Source of the DNA: Geoalkalibacter_A sp034189505
Lineage (GTDB): Bacteria; Desulfobacterota; Desulfuromonadia; Desulfuromonadales; Geoalkalibacteraceae
NCBI GenBank assembly: GCA_034189505.1
Contig: JAXHUR010000025.1
Coordinates: 1-42,736 of the forward strand
Direction of reading: 5' to 3'
DNA length: 42,736 bases
The notes beneath the pieces are model-generated. The model worked only from the letters and a program-made list of their open reading frames with translations. It did not search any database and was not told the DNA's origin. Both the position numbers and the translations under genes were made by a program. This document shows, piece after piece, positions 1 to 6,969 of the stretch (position 1 is the first letter of the stretch; each line of letters opens with the position of its first letter).

Positions 1-1
1 G

Positions 2-112
2 TTCGGCAGCGCCCGCAAGCAGGTGCAGGCTCTGCTGGAACATTTCGACAGCCTCAAATACACCCGCCGCGTCGGAGATGAGCGGGTCGCGTGGAAACTG
101 CCGGAGAACTAA
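2..112 (+). CDS. selB: SelB selenocysteine-specific elongation factor, C-terminal end (partial)
   Basis: Only the last 36 codons and a TAA stop lie in the window; the gene starts before base 1. The peptide reads FGSARKQVQALLEHFDSLKY, then TRRVGDERVAW and a short tail. This matches the last winged-helix domain of SelB, whose family ends with a conserved 'RK...LLE..D....TRRVGD.R' pattern. In the family this domain binds the SECIS hairpin of selenoprotein mRNAs, while the missing N-terminal part carries the EF-Tu-like GTPase. The next gene, selD, makes the selenium donor and itself needs a UGA to be read as selenocysteine, so the context supports the call. The identification rests on one short motif, but the adjacency makes it strong. 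Confidence 0.85.
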   Translation, partial: FGSARKQVQALLEHFDSLKYTRRVGDERVAWKLPEN

Positions 113-117
113 ATATT

Positions 118-150
118 TGCCACTAAGACTCTAAGAACGCGAAGAAAGCA
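118..150. repeat. Degenerate short direct repeat (CxCTAAGA-like)
   Basis: The stretch holds three imperfect consecutive units, CACTAAGA, CTCTAAGAA and CGCGAAGAAA, just after the selB stop codon. It is AT-richer than its surroundings. Similar degenerate '...AAGA' strings are common between genes in some bacterial genomes, but I cannot compare copies here. No function is claimed. Confidence 0.35.
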
Positions 151-161
151 CCATATATGTC

Positions 162-250
162 CCCTCCCCCAGCGGGGGAGGGTTAGGGTGGGGGCAGGTT
201 TTGAGCTGCGTCTCCAACTCCCCCCCCGACCTCCCCCCGCTGGGGGGAGG
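162..250. repeat. Inverted pair of GC-rich hairpin repeats between selB and selD
   Basis: Two hairpins occur in opposite orientation. The first is CCCTCCCCC (162-170), loop AGC, GGGGGAGGG (174-182), followed by a G-rich tail. The second is CTCCCCCC (231-238), loop GCT, GGGGGGAG (242-249), preceded by a C-rich tail. On the minus strand the second hairpin has the same 21 bases as the hairpin at 42036-42056, which borders the DUF559 nuclease domain at the other end of the window. The pair therefore looks like a gene-less member of the same repeat family, inserted in the selB-selD gap. As transcribed, the hairpins would sit in the selB-selD intercistronic RNA and could affect readthrough or mRNA stability (inference). 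Confidence 0.75.
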
Positions 251-279
251 AGTTTTGATAACTTTTAAAAGGATATGCA

Positions 280-1320
280 ATGACCGAAAAGATCCGCCTG
301 ACGAGTCTGTCGCGCACCTCCGGGTGAGCGGCCAAGATCGGGCCTGAGACCCTGGCGCAGGTTCTGCGTCAACTTCCCATATCCGCCGACCCCAACCTGT
401 TGTCGGCCGCGATCCCCTTCGCCGATGCGGGCATCTATCGCATCTCGGACGATCTCGCACTGGTGCAGTCGATCGACTTCTTCACCCCGGTGGTGGATGA
501 TCCCTACCTGTTCGGCCAGATCGCCGCCGCCAACGCCCTCTCCGACGTTTTCGCCATGGGTGCGCGCCCCATCACGGCGCTCAACCTGATCGGGTTTCCC
601 CTGTGTACCCTGGGCGTGGACGAGCTGACTGCCATTCTCACCGGCGGTGCCGACAAAGTGGCGGAGGCGGGCGCCGTCATTGCGGGAGGCCATTCGGTGG
701 AGGACGATGAACCCAAATACGGCCTCGCCGTCACCGGGCTGGTGGATCCCGCCGCGATGATCACCACCGTCGGCGCACGCCCCGGCGACCGCCTGATTCT
801 GACCAAACCGCTCGGAACCGGCCTGCTGGCAACCGCCCTCAAGGGGGAAGTGCTCAGCGAAGCGGACCTGTGCGAAGCCATCACCGGAATGGCGACACTC
901 AACAAGCGCGCGTCTGAAATCATGCTCGAAACAGGCGTTCATGCCTGCACCGACATCACCGGTTTCGGTCTGCTCGGCCACGCCCTCGAACTGGCTGCGG
1001 CCAGCAACGTTCGCATTGTACTCGACGGCAAAAGCCTGCCCGCCTACCCCCAGGCCCTCGAAATGGCGTCCATGGGGCTGGTGCCCGAAGGCAGCTACCG
1101 CAACCGCGCCCACTACCTGCCCCGCGTACAGGACCCGGAACGCATCTCCGCAGCCACCCTCGACCTGCTGGCCGACCCGCAGACCTCCGGCGGCCTGCTG
1201 ATGGTCGTCGCACCCGACAAGTGCGATCTGCTCCGGGGAAAACTCTCCGCGGCCGGCTGCGGCGCCTGGATCATCGGCCACATCGAAGAAGGCCCGGCCG
1301 GACAAATGCGGGTCTATTAA
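280..1320 (+). CDS. selD: Selenide, water dikinase SelD (selenophosphate synthetase), a selenoprotein
   Basis: The product makes selenophosphate from selenide and ATP, the selenium donor for Sec-tRNA synthesis. ATG 280 follows an AAGGA ribosome site. The frame is open to TAA 1318-1320 apart from TGA at 325-327, which gives MTEKIRLTSLSRTSG-U-AAKIG with selenocysteine at residue 16. This is the position of the catalytic Cys/Sec in the family. The rest is a full-length match (346 residues), including DFFTPVVDDPYLFGQIAAAN (about residues 67-86) and the 'TDITGFGLLGHA' region. An ordinary gene finder would start the gene near base 400 and lose the active site. The selB end lies just upstream. A MITE-like repeat begins at the stop codon. 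A sequencing error or nonsense mutation is unlikely, because the TGA falls exactly on the catalytic position. Confidence 0.95.
325..358 (+). promoter_or_regulatory. Selenocysteine UGA codon and candidate bacterial SECIS hairpin of selD
   Basis: After TGA 325-327, bases 331-334 (GCCA) can pair with 353-356 (TGGC) and 340-342 (GGG) with 350-352 (CCC). This leaves a five-base bulge and the loop CCTGAGA, which starts 15 bases after the UGA. The distance suits a bacterial SECIS element, which SelB binds just downstream of the UGA. The pairing was found by eye, the stem is short, and the consensus loop bases are not clearly present. The UGA assignment is firm; the exact hairpin is tentative. Confidence 0.55.
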
Positions 1321-1499
1321 GCCGGGTTATTCATGAAGCTTTGTCGCAAAACCGGCAAGTCTCCGTCAGGTCAAGCCTGGCACAGAGAGTTGCCCTACAG
1401 ACGTACTCACAGTACGTCGAAGCGCAAGGAGCGAGCACGGATTCAAGATGGCGCGCAATTGCCGGCTTGCAGCAGAAGTTTTCATGAATAATCCGGGTT
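1319..1499. mobile_element. MITE-like element with imperfect terminal inverted repeats, abutting the selD stop
   Basis: The ends are 1319-1337 and 1481-1499, which match as inverted repeats at 17 of 19 positions (core ATTCATGAA / TTCATGAAT). Weaker pairing continues inward to about 40 bp (1319-1358 against 1459-1499, ending in CCGGCAA / TTGCCGG). A perfect 8-bp palindrome, GACGTACT-CAC-AGTACGTC, sits inside at 1400-1418. No plausible gene is seen within. The structure is that of a short non-autonomous element, or of a repeat able to fold into one long hairpin in RNA. Its left edge includes two bases of the selD TAA. It could also act as a processing or termination structure between selD and the opposing gene at 1545. 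Confidence 0.6.
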
Positions 1500-1544
1500 A
1501 AAAACAGGTGAAGAATTGAACCAACGCCCCCGGGCGCTCCTTGA

Positions 1545-3677
1545 TCATCCATCCAGAATCTGCCCCAGCGCCCCAACCGAGGTGACCGGTTCCCGACAGC
1601 TTTGGTCCCGGCAGACCCAGGCTGTCGGTTGTCCATCAACCACATGCTTGCCGCTCAAAGGGGCAAGCGGCGGAACACTCTTCGCATCATCCGGCCGCTG
1701 CAGCAGCACCAGCGTTGCGGGGCGCAGCTTCTGGCGCAGAACAGCAAGCATCTCCTGGGGAAACACCTCCGGTTCCGGTACGCAAATGACCACCTCCTGC
1801 CGCGGCCCGAGCGCATAATCGAGGGCGATAAGAAGTTGCCCGAAAGCCTGCGGGTTCTGCTCGGCCATCGGCAGCAGCCGCTCCAGGAGGCGCTCGCCCC
1901 GCTCTTCCAGTTCAATCTCCCCCGAAAGACGGGCCAGACGCAGCAGGTTGAGGACCGCCACCGAACTGCCGGAAGGCAGCGCCCCGTCGTGGCGGCTGCG
2001 CCCGCGCCTGAGAACGATTTCGGCATCGGCGCCCGTATCGTAGAGATCTCCGCTGTCGTCGCTGAACAAACGCAGCATCTCGCGGTTGAGATCCAGGGCC
2101 GCCGTCAGAAAACCAGGATTGAAAGCTGCCTGATAAAGTTCGGTCAGGCCAAAGACCAGAAAGCTGTAATCCTCGAGAAAAGCAGGGATTGCCGCTTCGC
2201 CTTCACGGTAGCGCCGCAGAAGCCGCCCCTGTTCGTCGCGCAGTCTGTCCAGGATGAAATCAGCGGCCTGCGCGGCGTGGGAGACCAGTTCGGCATTCTC
2301 CAGCAGAGCCCCGCCCCGCGCAAGGGCGGCAATGATCAGTCCGTTCCAGCCGGCGAGCACCTTGTCATCGCGATGAGGGCGAACTCTTCGCTCACGGACC
2401 GCAAGCAACCTGCGACGCGCATCCTCCAGCAGATCGTCAAGCTTCTCCTGCGGCATGGCTAGATCCTGCGCCAACTGGGCCCTGTCGGATTCGAGATGCA
2501 GGATGTTCTTCCCTTCGAAATTCCCCTCCTCGCTGACGCTGTACGCCCGGCAGAAAATCCCGCCCTGCTCCGCACCGAGGATGGCTTCAATTTCAGCCTG
2601 ACTCCAGAGATAGAAGGTGCCTTCCGCCCCCTCCGAATCGGCATCCTCGCCGCAGCAGAACGCCCCTTCTGAGTGCTTGAGGTTCCGCGCCACATAGTCG
2701 AGGATCTCGCCCGCAGTCCGGCCGTAGAAAAAATCGCCCGTTGACTGCCAGGCATCGAGATAAGCCAGAGCAGCCATCGCCTGGTCGTAGAGCATTTTTT
2801 CAAAATGCGGCACCCGCCAGCGTTCATCGACCGAATAACGGTGAAAACCGAAGCCGATCTGATCGAAGAGACCCCCCATACGCATCCGCTTCAAGGTGTG
2901 CAGCGCCATTTCTCGGGCCTTCGTATCATCAAAACGACGACCGATGCGCAGCAGCAGGGAAAGGTTGTGCGCGGTGGGAAATTTGGGCGCCCGCCCAAAG
3001 CCTCCGTGCTGTGCGTCATAGACACGCTCGAAGTGACTGCGCGCCACTTCGAGAGAGCTGGGTTCGAGGGCGGCCTCGCGCCCCTCTCCCTGATCGAGGT
3101 GCAACAGAGATTGATGGATCTGCTCACCGGCCTCGGTAATTCGCTTGCGGTCACTTTGCCACAGAGCCGACACGCGCTGCGCCAGGTCGATGAGCCCCAT
3201 CGCCCCGCCACGGGATTGCTTCGGCAGATAGGTCGCGGCGAAAAAAGGCTTGCCGTCGGGAGCGAGCAGAAGCGACAGCGGCCAGCCGCCGCTGCCGGTG
3301 AGCATCTGGCAGACGGTCATGTAGGTCTCGTCGATATCGGGACGCTCTTCGCGGTCGACCTTGATGCAGATGAAATGACGGTTGAGGACCTCGGCGACTT
3401 CAGGGTCTTCAAAGGACTCATGGGCCATGACATGGCACCAGTGACAAGAAGAATAGCCGATGGACAGAAACACCGGCTTGTCCTCCCGCCGCGCCCGCTC
3501 GAAGGCGTCTTCTCCCCATGGATACCAGTCGAGAGGGTTCTCCGCGTGCTGCAGAAGATAAGGGCTTTTTTCGAAGATCAGACGGTTGAAGGCATCGCCG
3601 CCACCAGGGGGGAGGCGCGACAGATCAATCTGGCTGAGGCGTGAGATCGGATCGTGATTGTTGGGGTCTGCATCCAT
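1545..3677 (-). CDS. Thioredoxin-domain protein of the YyaL/DUF255 (COG1331) family
   Basis: A 710-residue protein. The N-terminal thioredoxin-like domain has NRLIFEKSPYLLQHAENPLD (about 31-50) and the redox motif CHWC at residues 78-81. The long C-terminal part resembles the family's alpha/alpha-barrel (glycosidase-like) region, with GRAPKFP and WRVPHFEKMLYDQA. Length fits the family (about 680-720). The cellular substrate is not established for most members. I chose ATG 3677 because GGAG lies six bases upstream; an ATG at 3689 has no such site, and a longer reading to 3869 would run into the neighbouring gene. It is the last gene of the minus-strand group that starts with the MoxR ATPase at 6549, and lies 68 bases downstream of the 134-residue gene. 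Confidence 0.88.
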   Translation of the reverse strand: MDADPNNHDPISRLSQIDLSRLPPGGGDAFNRLIFEKSPYLLQHAENPLDWYPWGEDAFERARREDKPVFLSIGYSSCHWCHVMAHESFEDPEVAEVLNRHFICIKVDREERPDIDETYMTVCQMLTGSGGWPLSLLLAPDGKPFFAATYLPKQSRGGAMGLIDLAQRVSALWQSDRKRITEAGEQIHQSLLHLDQGEGREAALEPSSLEVARSHFERVYDAQHGGFGRAPKFPTAHNLSLLLRIGRRFDDTKAREMALHTLKRMRMGGLFDQIGFGFHRYSVDERWRVPHFEKMLYDQAMAALAYLDAWQSTGDFFYGRTAGEILDYVARNLKHSEGAFCCGEDADSEGAEGTFYLWSQAEIEAILGAEQGGIFCRAYSVSEEGNFEGKNILHLESDRAQLAQDLAMPQEKLDDLLEDARRRLLAVRERRVRPHRDDKVLAGWNGLIIAALARGGALLENAELVSHAAQAADFILDRLRDEQGRLLRRYREGEAAIPAFLEDYSFLVFGLTELYQAAFNPGFLTAALDLNREMLRLFSDDSGDLYDTGADAEIVLRRGRSRHDGALPSGSSVAVLNLLRLARLSGEIELEERGERLLERLLPMAEQNPQAFGQLLIALDYALGPRQEVVICVPEPEVFPQEMLAVLRQKLRPATLVLLQRPDDAKSVPPLAPLSGKHVVDGQPTAWVCRDQSCREPVTSVGALGQILDG

Positions 3678-3745
3678 GATGAACTCCATGCCGACAATAT
3701 TTATTACTTGTTTTATCTCATTTCCGGCAGAATCCACCCTACCCG

Positions 3746-4150
3746 CTAAAGATCCCCGGTCAATTCCTGCAGTTTGAAAATTTTGGGATTGAGGTCGCGC
3801 ACCGCGGCGACGATCTCTCGCAGGGACGGCTCGTCGATCCCCTCTTCTTCGTCCCGTCCTTGAAACCACCTGTAACCGCGCGGCAGCGGCGAAGGGGCGC
3901 CATCGCGCAGCAGAGTCACGTCGACCAGGTCGTTGACGCGCCCGCCGGCTTCCCAGGGGTCGCGGTAGTTGTACTGGCGGGCCAGGATCTGCAGGCCGAG
4001 GCCGCTGGGAAACTGGGCGCGCACTTCAAAGGAGAATTCGCGCGGCGCGCCGTAGTTCTCGGTGCGTCCGCCGCGGGAGGCGACGCGGGCGCCGGCCTCT
4101 TCGAGCAGGGCGCGCACGGAATCTTCTGTCATGGGAGGAAGTGTGTTCAT
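3746..4150 (-). CDS. Unrecognised 134-residue protein downstream of the MoxR/VWA pair
   Basis: I do not recognise this protein. It is soluble-looking, acidic at the ends, has no signal peptide or membrane segment, and no cysteine. Visible features are an 'ENYGAPREFSFEV' segment near residue 31, 'LQILARQYNYRDPWEAGGRV' (about 53-72) and a charged C-terminus. The reading frame is well supported: GC pattern and length suit a real gene, and it sits between two same-strand genes with short gaps. ATG 4150 directly abuts the 16-copy heptamer repeat, so no normal ribosome site precedes it; an internal ATG at 4132 also lacks one. Its position suggests work with the MoxR/VWA module, but that is only context. 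Confidence 0.7.
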   Translation of the reverse strand: MNTLPPMTEDSVRALLEEAGARVASRGGRTENYGAPREFSFEVRAQFPSGLGLQILARQYNYRDPWEAGGRVNDLVDVTLLRDGAPSPLPRGYRWFQGRDEEEGIDEPSLREIVAAVRDLNPKIFKLQELTGDL

Positions 4151-4262
4151 GTCCGTTGTCCGTTGTCCGTTGTCCGTTGTCCGTTGTCCGTTGTCCGTTG
4201 TCCGTTGTCCGTTGTCCGTTGTCCGTTGTCCGTTGTCCGTTGTCCGTTGTCCGTTGTCCGTT
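4151..4262. repeat. Perfect heptamer tandem repeat, 16 copies of GTCCGTT
   Basis: Bases 4151-4262 are exactly 16 uninterrupted copies of GTCCGTT (AACGGAC on the coding minus strand), with no mismatch. The tract fills nearly all of the gap between the stop of the VWA gene (4283) and the ATG of the next gene (4150), so in mRNA it lies directly before that start codon. A perfect tract this long is prone to slippage. Change in copy number would alter the untranslated spacing by multiples of 7 rather than shift a coding frame. It contains no stop codon on the minus strand in any frame, and no start codon. Confidence 0.97.
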
Positions 4263-4282
4263 AATGGTGTGGTGATCGGGGC

Positions 4283-5491
4283 TCAGGTGTCAAGGCGGAG
4301 TTCCACGCCCCAGTCAGCGGGTTTTTGTCCTTCTCGAGTCAGCACCCAGAGGGTGGGGAATTCCATCTTCTCGGGCGCCTCGCCGTAGCCGTCGGTCAGG
4401 TAGATGACGGCGGCCGGGCGCGGGTGCATGGTGCGAGCGTAGTCAAAGGCGGGGCGCAGGTCGGTGAAGCCGCCGCCGTGATAGACCTCGGCCACCACGG
4501 CGGTGCCCCGGAAATGCTCGATCTTCTGGATGCGGCTGCCGGCGTAGAGCACCGTAAGCAGGCTTTCACGGCCACGGGCGATGCGCACCAGCTCGGCGGC
4601 AAAGGTTTCACGCAGCGTCTGAATATGGGTGGAGTCGCTGACGTCGATCGCGACCAGCAGGTTGAGGCGGTGCCGCTTGCGCTGGCCAGGGGTCTGGTGC
4701 CCGAAACGTCTGTTTTCACGCTTCCAGGTGGCTCTTCGCCCGACACGTCCGGCGGCGGCGACGAACTGGCGCAGAACCTGGCGCCAGGGGATCGGCGAGG
4801 GGGCCAGCATGGACAACACCAGCGGCGTGACATCGCCCGGCACTTCGCCAGAGGATTTGCGCCAGGACTGCCGGACCAGGTCACGCACCGTCTGCTCTGC
4901 AAGTTTGGCGGGGGTCGCGTCCGCTTCGCGCCAGACCTCGTGATCATCCACTGGTGTGGCCTGGGGCGTATCCTTCAAATCGGCCTCGTTGCCCGCCTGC
5001 GCAGCGGTATCTTCGCGACTGGCGCTGCCCAGTCCCTCTCCTTCCAGGTTGCCCATATCCAGAGGGGATGACAACTGGCGGGCATATTCTTCTGCGGCAA
5101 AGCCGGGTTCAAGCCCGAACTTCTCCGGCCGTGGCGCGGCGGCAGGCATGTGTTCGATGCCCGGGTTGATGGCCAGATCGGTGGCGACATCCCACAGCAG
5201 CCGGTGACAGTCTCTGCGGCGGACCATGTGCATGTGCAGCAGATGCTTGATGATGTGCTCGAGCAGGGCTTCCTGCTCCTCCTCGCGGTACTTTCGCAAC
5301 CGTTCGGCGTTGACACTCAGAGTCGGCACGCCGCCGGCCAGGGTGATTCCGACAGGCGCGGGCGCACTGCTGGGGCGGCGGTGCAGGCCGAGCAGCATAT
5401 GGCCGTAGAAGGGACGCCGCTTGAGCAGCCGGATGATGGCGTTTTCTATTCCGCGCTGCTGTGGGTCGTTCATGGTGATCGGCTTTTTCAA
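4283..5491 (-). CDS. VWA-like / putative metallopeptidase protein (DUF2201, COG3864 type)
   Basis: A 402-residue protein with two parts. The N-terminal part resembles the DUF2201 zinc-peptidase-like domain: LLEHIIKHLLHMHM (about 77-90), then LLWDVATDLAINPGI. A proline/acid-rich middle precedes a C-terminal von Willebrand A-like domain with a MIDAS-type DVSDS (283-287), GGGFTDLRP and YLTDGYGEAP. In family members the first domain has HExxH; here the corresponding residues are HIIKH (79-83), so the catalytic Glu appears to be absent. It overlaps the MoxR gene by four bases (ATGA), so the two are translationally coupled. MoxR ATPases typically pair with VWA proteins in metal-insertion or protein-remodelling complexes; the target here is unknown. 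Confidence 0.85.
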   Translation of the reverse strand: MKKPITMNDPQQRGIENAIIRLLKRRPFYGHMLLGLHRRPSSAPAPVGITLAGGVPTLSVNAERLRKYREEEQEALLEHIIKHLLHMHMVRRRDCHRLLWDVATDLAINPGIEHMPAAAPRPEKFGLEPGFAAEEYARQLSSPLDMGNLEGEGLGSASREDTAAQAGNEADLKDTPQATPVDDHEVWREADATPAKLAEQTVRDLVRQSWRKSSGEVPGDVTPLVLSMLAPSPIPWRQVLRQFVAAAGRVGRRATWKRENRRFGHQTPGQRKRHRLNLLVAIDVSDSTHIQTLRETFAAELVRIARGRESLLTVLYAGSRIQKIEHFRGTAVVAEVYHGGGFTDLRPAFDYARTMHPRPAAVIYLTDGYGEAPEKMEFPTLWVLTREGQKPADWGVELRLDT

Positions 5492-6549
5492 CTGGCTTCG
5501 CGGCTGATCTGCTCGATGACATCGAGCACCACCGCATCATACTCGTCACGGCTGAGGATCGCCGCAACCGCCGGGATCTGCAGCAGAGTCTTGACCAGCC
5601 CGAAGCGCAGATCCCGCGGCAGGATATCGATATACTGCACCAGGTTTTTCTCCTGAGACGGGTCCAGATCGGCATCGTCGCGCAGGCGGTTCACCACCGC
5701 GTTGAGGGTTGCCGCCTGCAGGTCGTCGCGTTGACGGGACACCCGGTCGGCCACCTCGGACCACTGGTCAAGGACCTGATGCGCCTCCACCGGGCGTTCC
5801 CGGTTTTCATGGCACCAGCGCAGGAACATGGCGGCGGCCTCGTTGCCGACCAGCCCGGCGTAAACCTCCATCTCAAGTTCGGGATCGAAACGACAGTTTT
5901 TGCGCAGAATGCTGACCATTTCCCAGGCCCGCTCCGTCGGCTCGATCTGCATGTCCATCGCTTCACCGGGCGCAGCCAGCATCTGCGTATTCACCGACAG
6001 GAAGCGGCGCACTTCGGCATCAAAGCCCTTGCGTTCAGCATAGCGTGCCCAGCAGGCGTAGTCCGACTCCACGTAGATCATTACCATGCGGTCGAGAAGC
6101 GCCCGGTCGAGGGTCGCCACCTGGTAGGTTCCGTCCGGAGGGTTGATGGTCACCACCACCTTGTGACGGGGATCGAGCTGATGGGTGTGAAGAGCACGCT
6201 GCTGCCCTTCGGCCGGGGGTTCGACGAACTGAAAGATCGCCTGCAGGGTATCTTCCTGCTGGGCACGGTTGAGTTCGTCGCAGTGCACCACCGTCGGCGG
6301 GTCATGGTCGGCGGGCCACCAGGAAGGCCGCGACCAGCGCATGACATCTCCCTCGCGGTAAGGCATGCCCACCAGGTCGCCGACCTCCATCTGCCCGAGC
6401 CGCAGCGGCACATAATTGAGCTCCGCTTCGCGGCACACCTGAACCAGTCCTGCGGTTTTCCCGACCCCGCGGTGTCCCACAATGCAGGGCGTCAGAGCGG
6501 TGCGGGTCAGAATCTCGCGCACCACTTTCTTCATCTGTTCAACATTCAT
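5488..6549 (-). CDS. MoxR-family AAA+ ATPase
   Basis: A 353-residue ATPase. Walker A is GHRGVGKT (25-32), Walker B is VVHCDE (87-92), followed by LNRAQQ. A sensor-1-like segment VVVTINPPDGTYQV and arginine-finger-like LDRALLDRMV follow. The family (COG0714) couples ATP hydrolysis to remodelling or activating partner proteins and is nearly always next to a VWA-domain gene, as here with a four-base overlap. Start ATG 6549 follows a weak AAAGGA some distance upstream. It is the first gene of the minus-strand group 6549-1545. No substrate can be named from the sequence. Confidence 0.9.
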   Translation of the reverse strand: MNVEQMKKVVREILTRTALTPCIVGHRGVGKTAGLVQVCREAELNYVPLRLGQMEVGDLVGMPYREGDVMRWSRPSWWPADHDPPTVVHCDELNRAQQEDTLQAIFQFVEPPAEGQQRALHTHQLDPRHKVVVTINPPDGTYQVATLDRALLDRMVMIYVESDYACWARYAERKGFDAEVRRFLSVNTQMLAAPGEAMDMQIEPTERAWEMVSILRKNCRFDPELEMEVYAGLVGNEAAAMFLRWCHENRERPVEAHQVLDQWSEVADRVSRQRDDLQAATLNAVVNRLRDDADLDPSQEKNLVQYIDILPRDLRFGLVKTLLQIPAVAAILSRDEYDAVVLDVIEQISREAS

Positions 6550-6643
6550 GACGCAACTCTGTCCTTTGACGGTCGAAAAAATTAAGGCTCAGCCCCTTTT
6601 ACGATAAAACATACCATTGCCTTCACGCAAGTTACGCTAAAAC

Positions 6644-6673
6644 TTGAACCAGGAGAGAGATTCGGGCTAAGAT
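6644..6673 (+). promoter_or_regulatory. Possible sigma70-type promoter for the TatA-like gene
   Basis: TTGAAC (6644-6649) and TAAGAT (6668-6673) are separated by 18 bases and lie 27 bases before the ATG at 6701. Both boxes match four of six consensus positions. Found by eye only. Confidence 0.35.
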
Positions 6674-6700
6674 CCAGAACAGGTCGAAAGGGAGACAGAT

Positions 6701-6895
6701 ATGTTCGGATTAGGGATATGGGAAATCGCCATTTTCATCGGCCTGCTGGTGATGTTGTTCGGTGCACGCCGCGCCGGGCGCATCATTCGCCGCGGCGTGG
6801 ACCTGCACGGTCGAACCCGGGATCTGCGCCAGCAGTCGCGGCGGCTGTTCAGTCTCGAAAGCCTGCTGGGAAACCGCGGCAATCGCGACCGCTAA
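6701..6895 (+). CDS. TatA/TatE-like twin-arginine translocase small subunit
   Basis: A 64-residue protein starting MFGLGIWEIAIFIGLLVMLF, then GARRAGRIIRRG. It has one N-terminal membrane helix, the typical FG hinge, and an amphipathic basic helix, which is the plan of TatA/TatE proteins that form the pore for folded, twin-arginine-tagged proteins. It is shorter than most TatA (about 60-90) and has 'ARRAGRIIRRG' where the family usually has 'KLPELGRGLG', so it may be a divergent paralogue. ATG 6701 follows AAAGGGAGA. It is transcribed divergently from the MoxR operon, and no tatB or tatC is nearby. Confidence 0.75.
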   Translation: MFGLGIWEIAIFIGLLVMLFGARRAGRIIRRGVDLHGRTRDLRQQSRRLFSLESLLGNRGNRDR

Positions 6896-6912
6896 CCCCT
6901 CCCCGGAAATGA

Positions 6913-6942
6913 TAAAAGCCCCCGCCGTCAGACAGGGGCCTT
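6913..6942 (-). terminator. Likely intrinsic terminator after tpx (possibly bidirectional)
   Basis: On the minus strand, AAGGCCCC pairs with GGGGCTT (one bulged base), followed by a short T run. It lies between the stop codons of the convergent TatA-like gene (6895) and tpx (6970). An alternative hairpin, TCAGACA (6929-6935) with TGTCTGA (6954-6960), overlaps it. Confidence 0.55.
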
Positions 6943-6969
6943 CATCAGCAGATTGTCTGAAAATCTCTC

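Noticed and set aside
325..327. Nonsense mutation or frameshift that makes selD a pseudogene
   Set aside because: The TGA is at the catalytic position, the frame is kept on both sides, and selB is adjacent; selenocysteine is the simpler explanation.
265..1305. A 346-codon open frame on the minus strand opposite selD
   Set aside because: It is a shadow of the GC-rich selD codons; it resembles no family, while the plus strand is a full SelD.
4151..4262. CRISPR array
   Set aside because: The repeat unit is 7 bp and directly tandem, with no spacers.
4062..4388. Open frames that translate the heptamer tract into SVVRCPL repeats
   Set aside because: A heptamer without stop codons is open in every frame; there is no ribosome site and the frame runs antisense to real genes.
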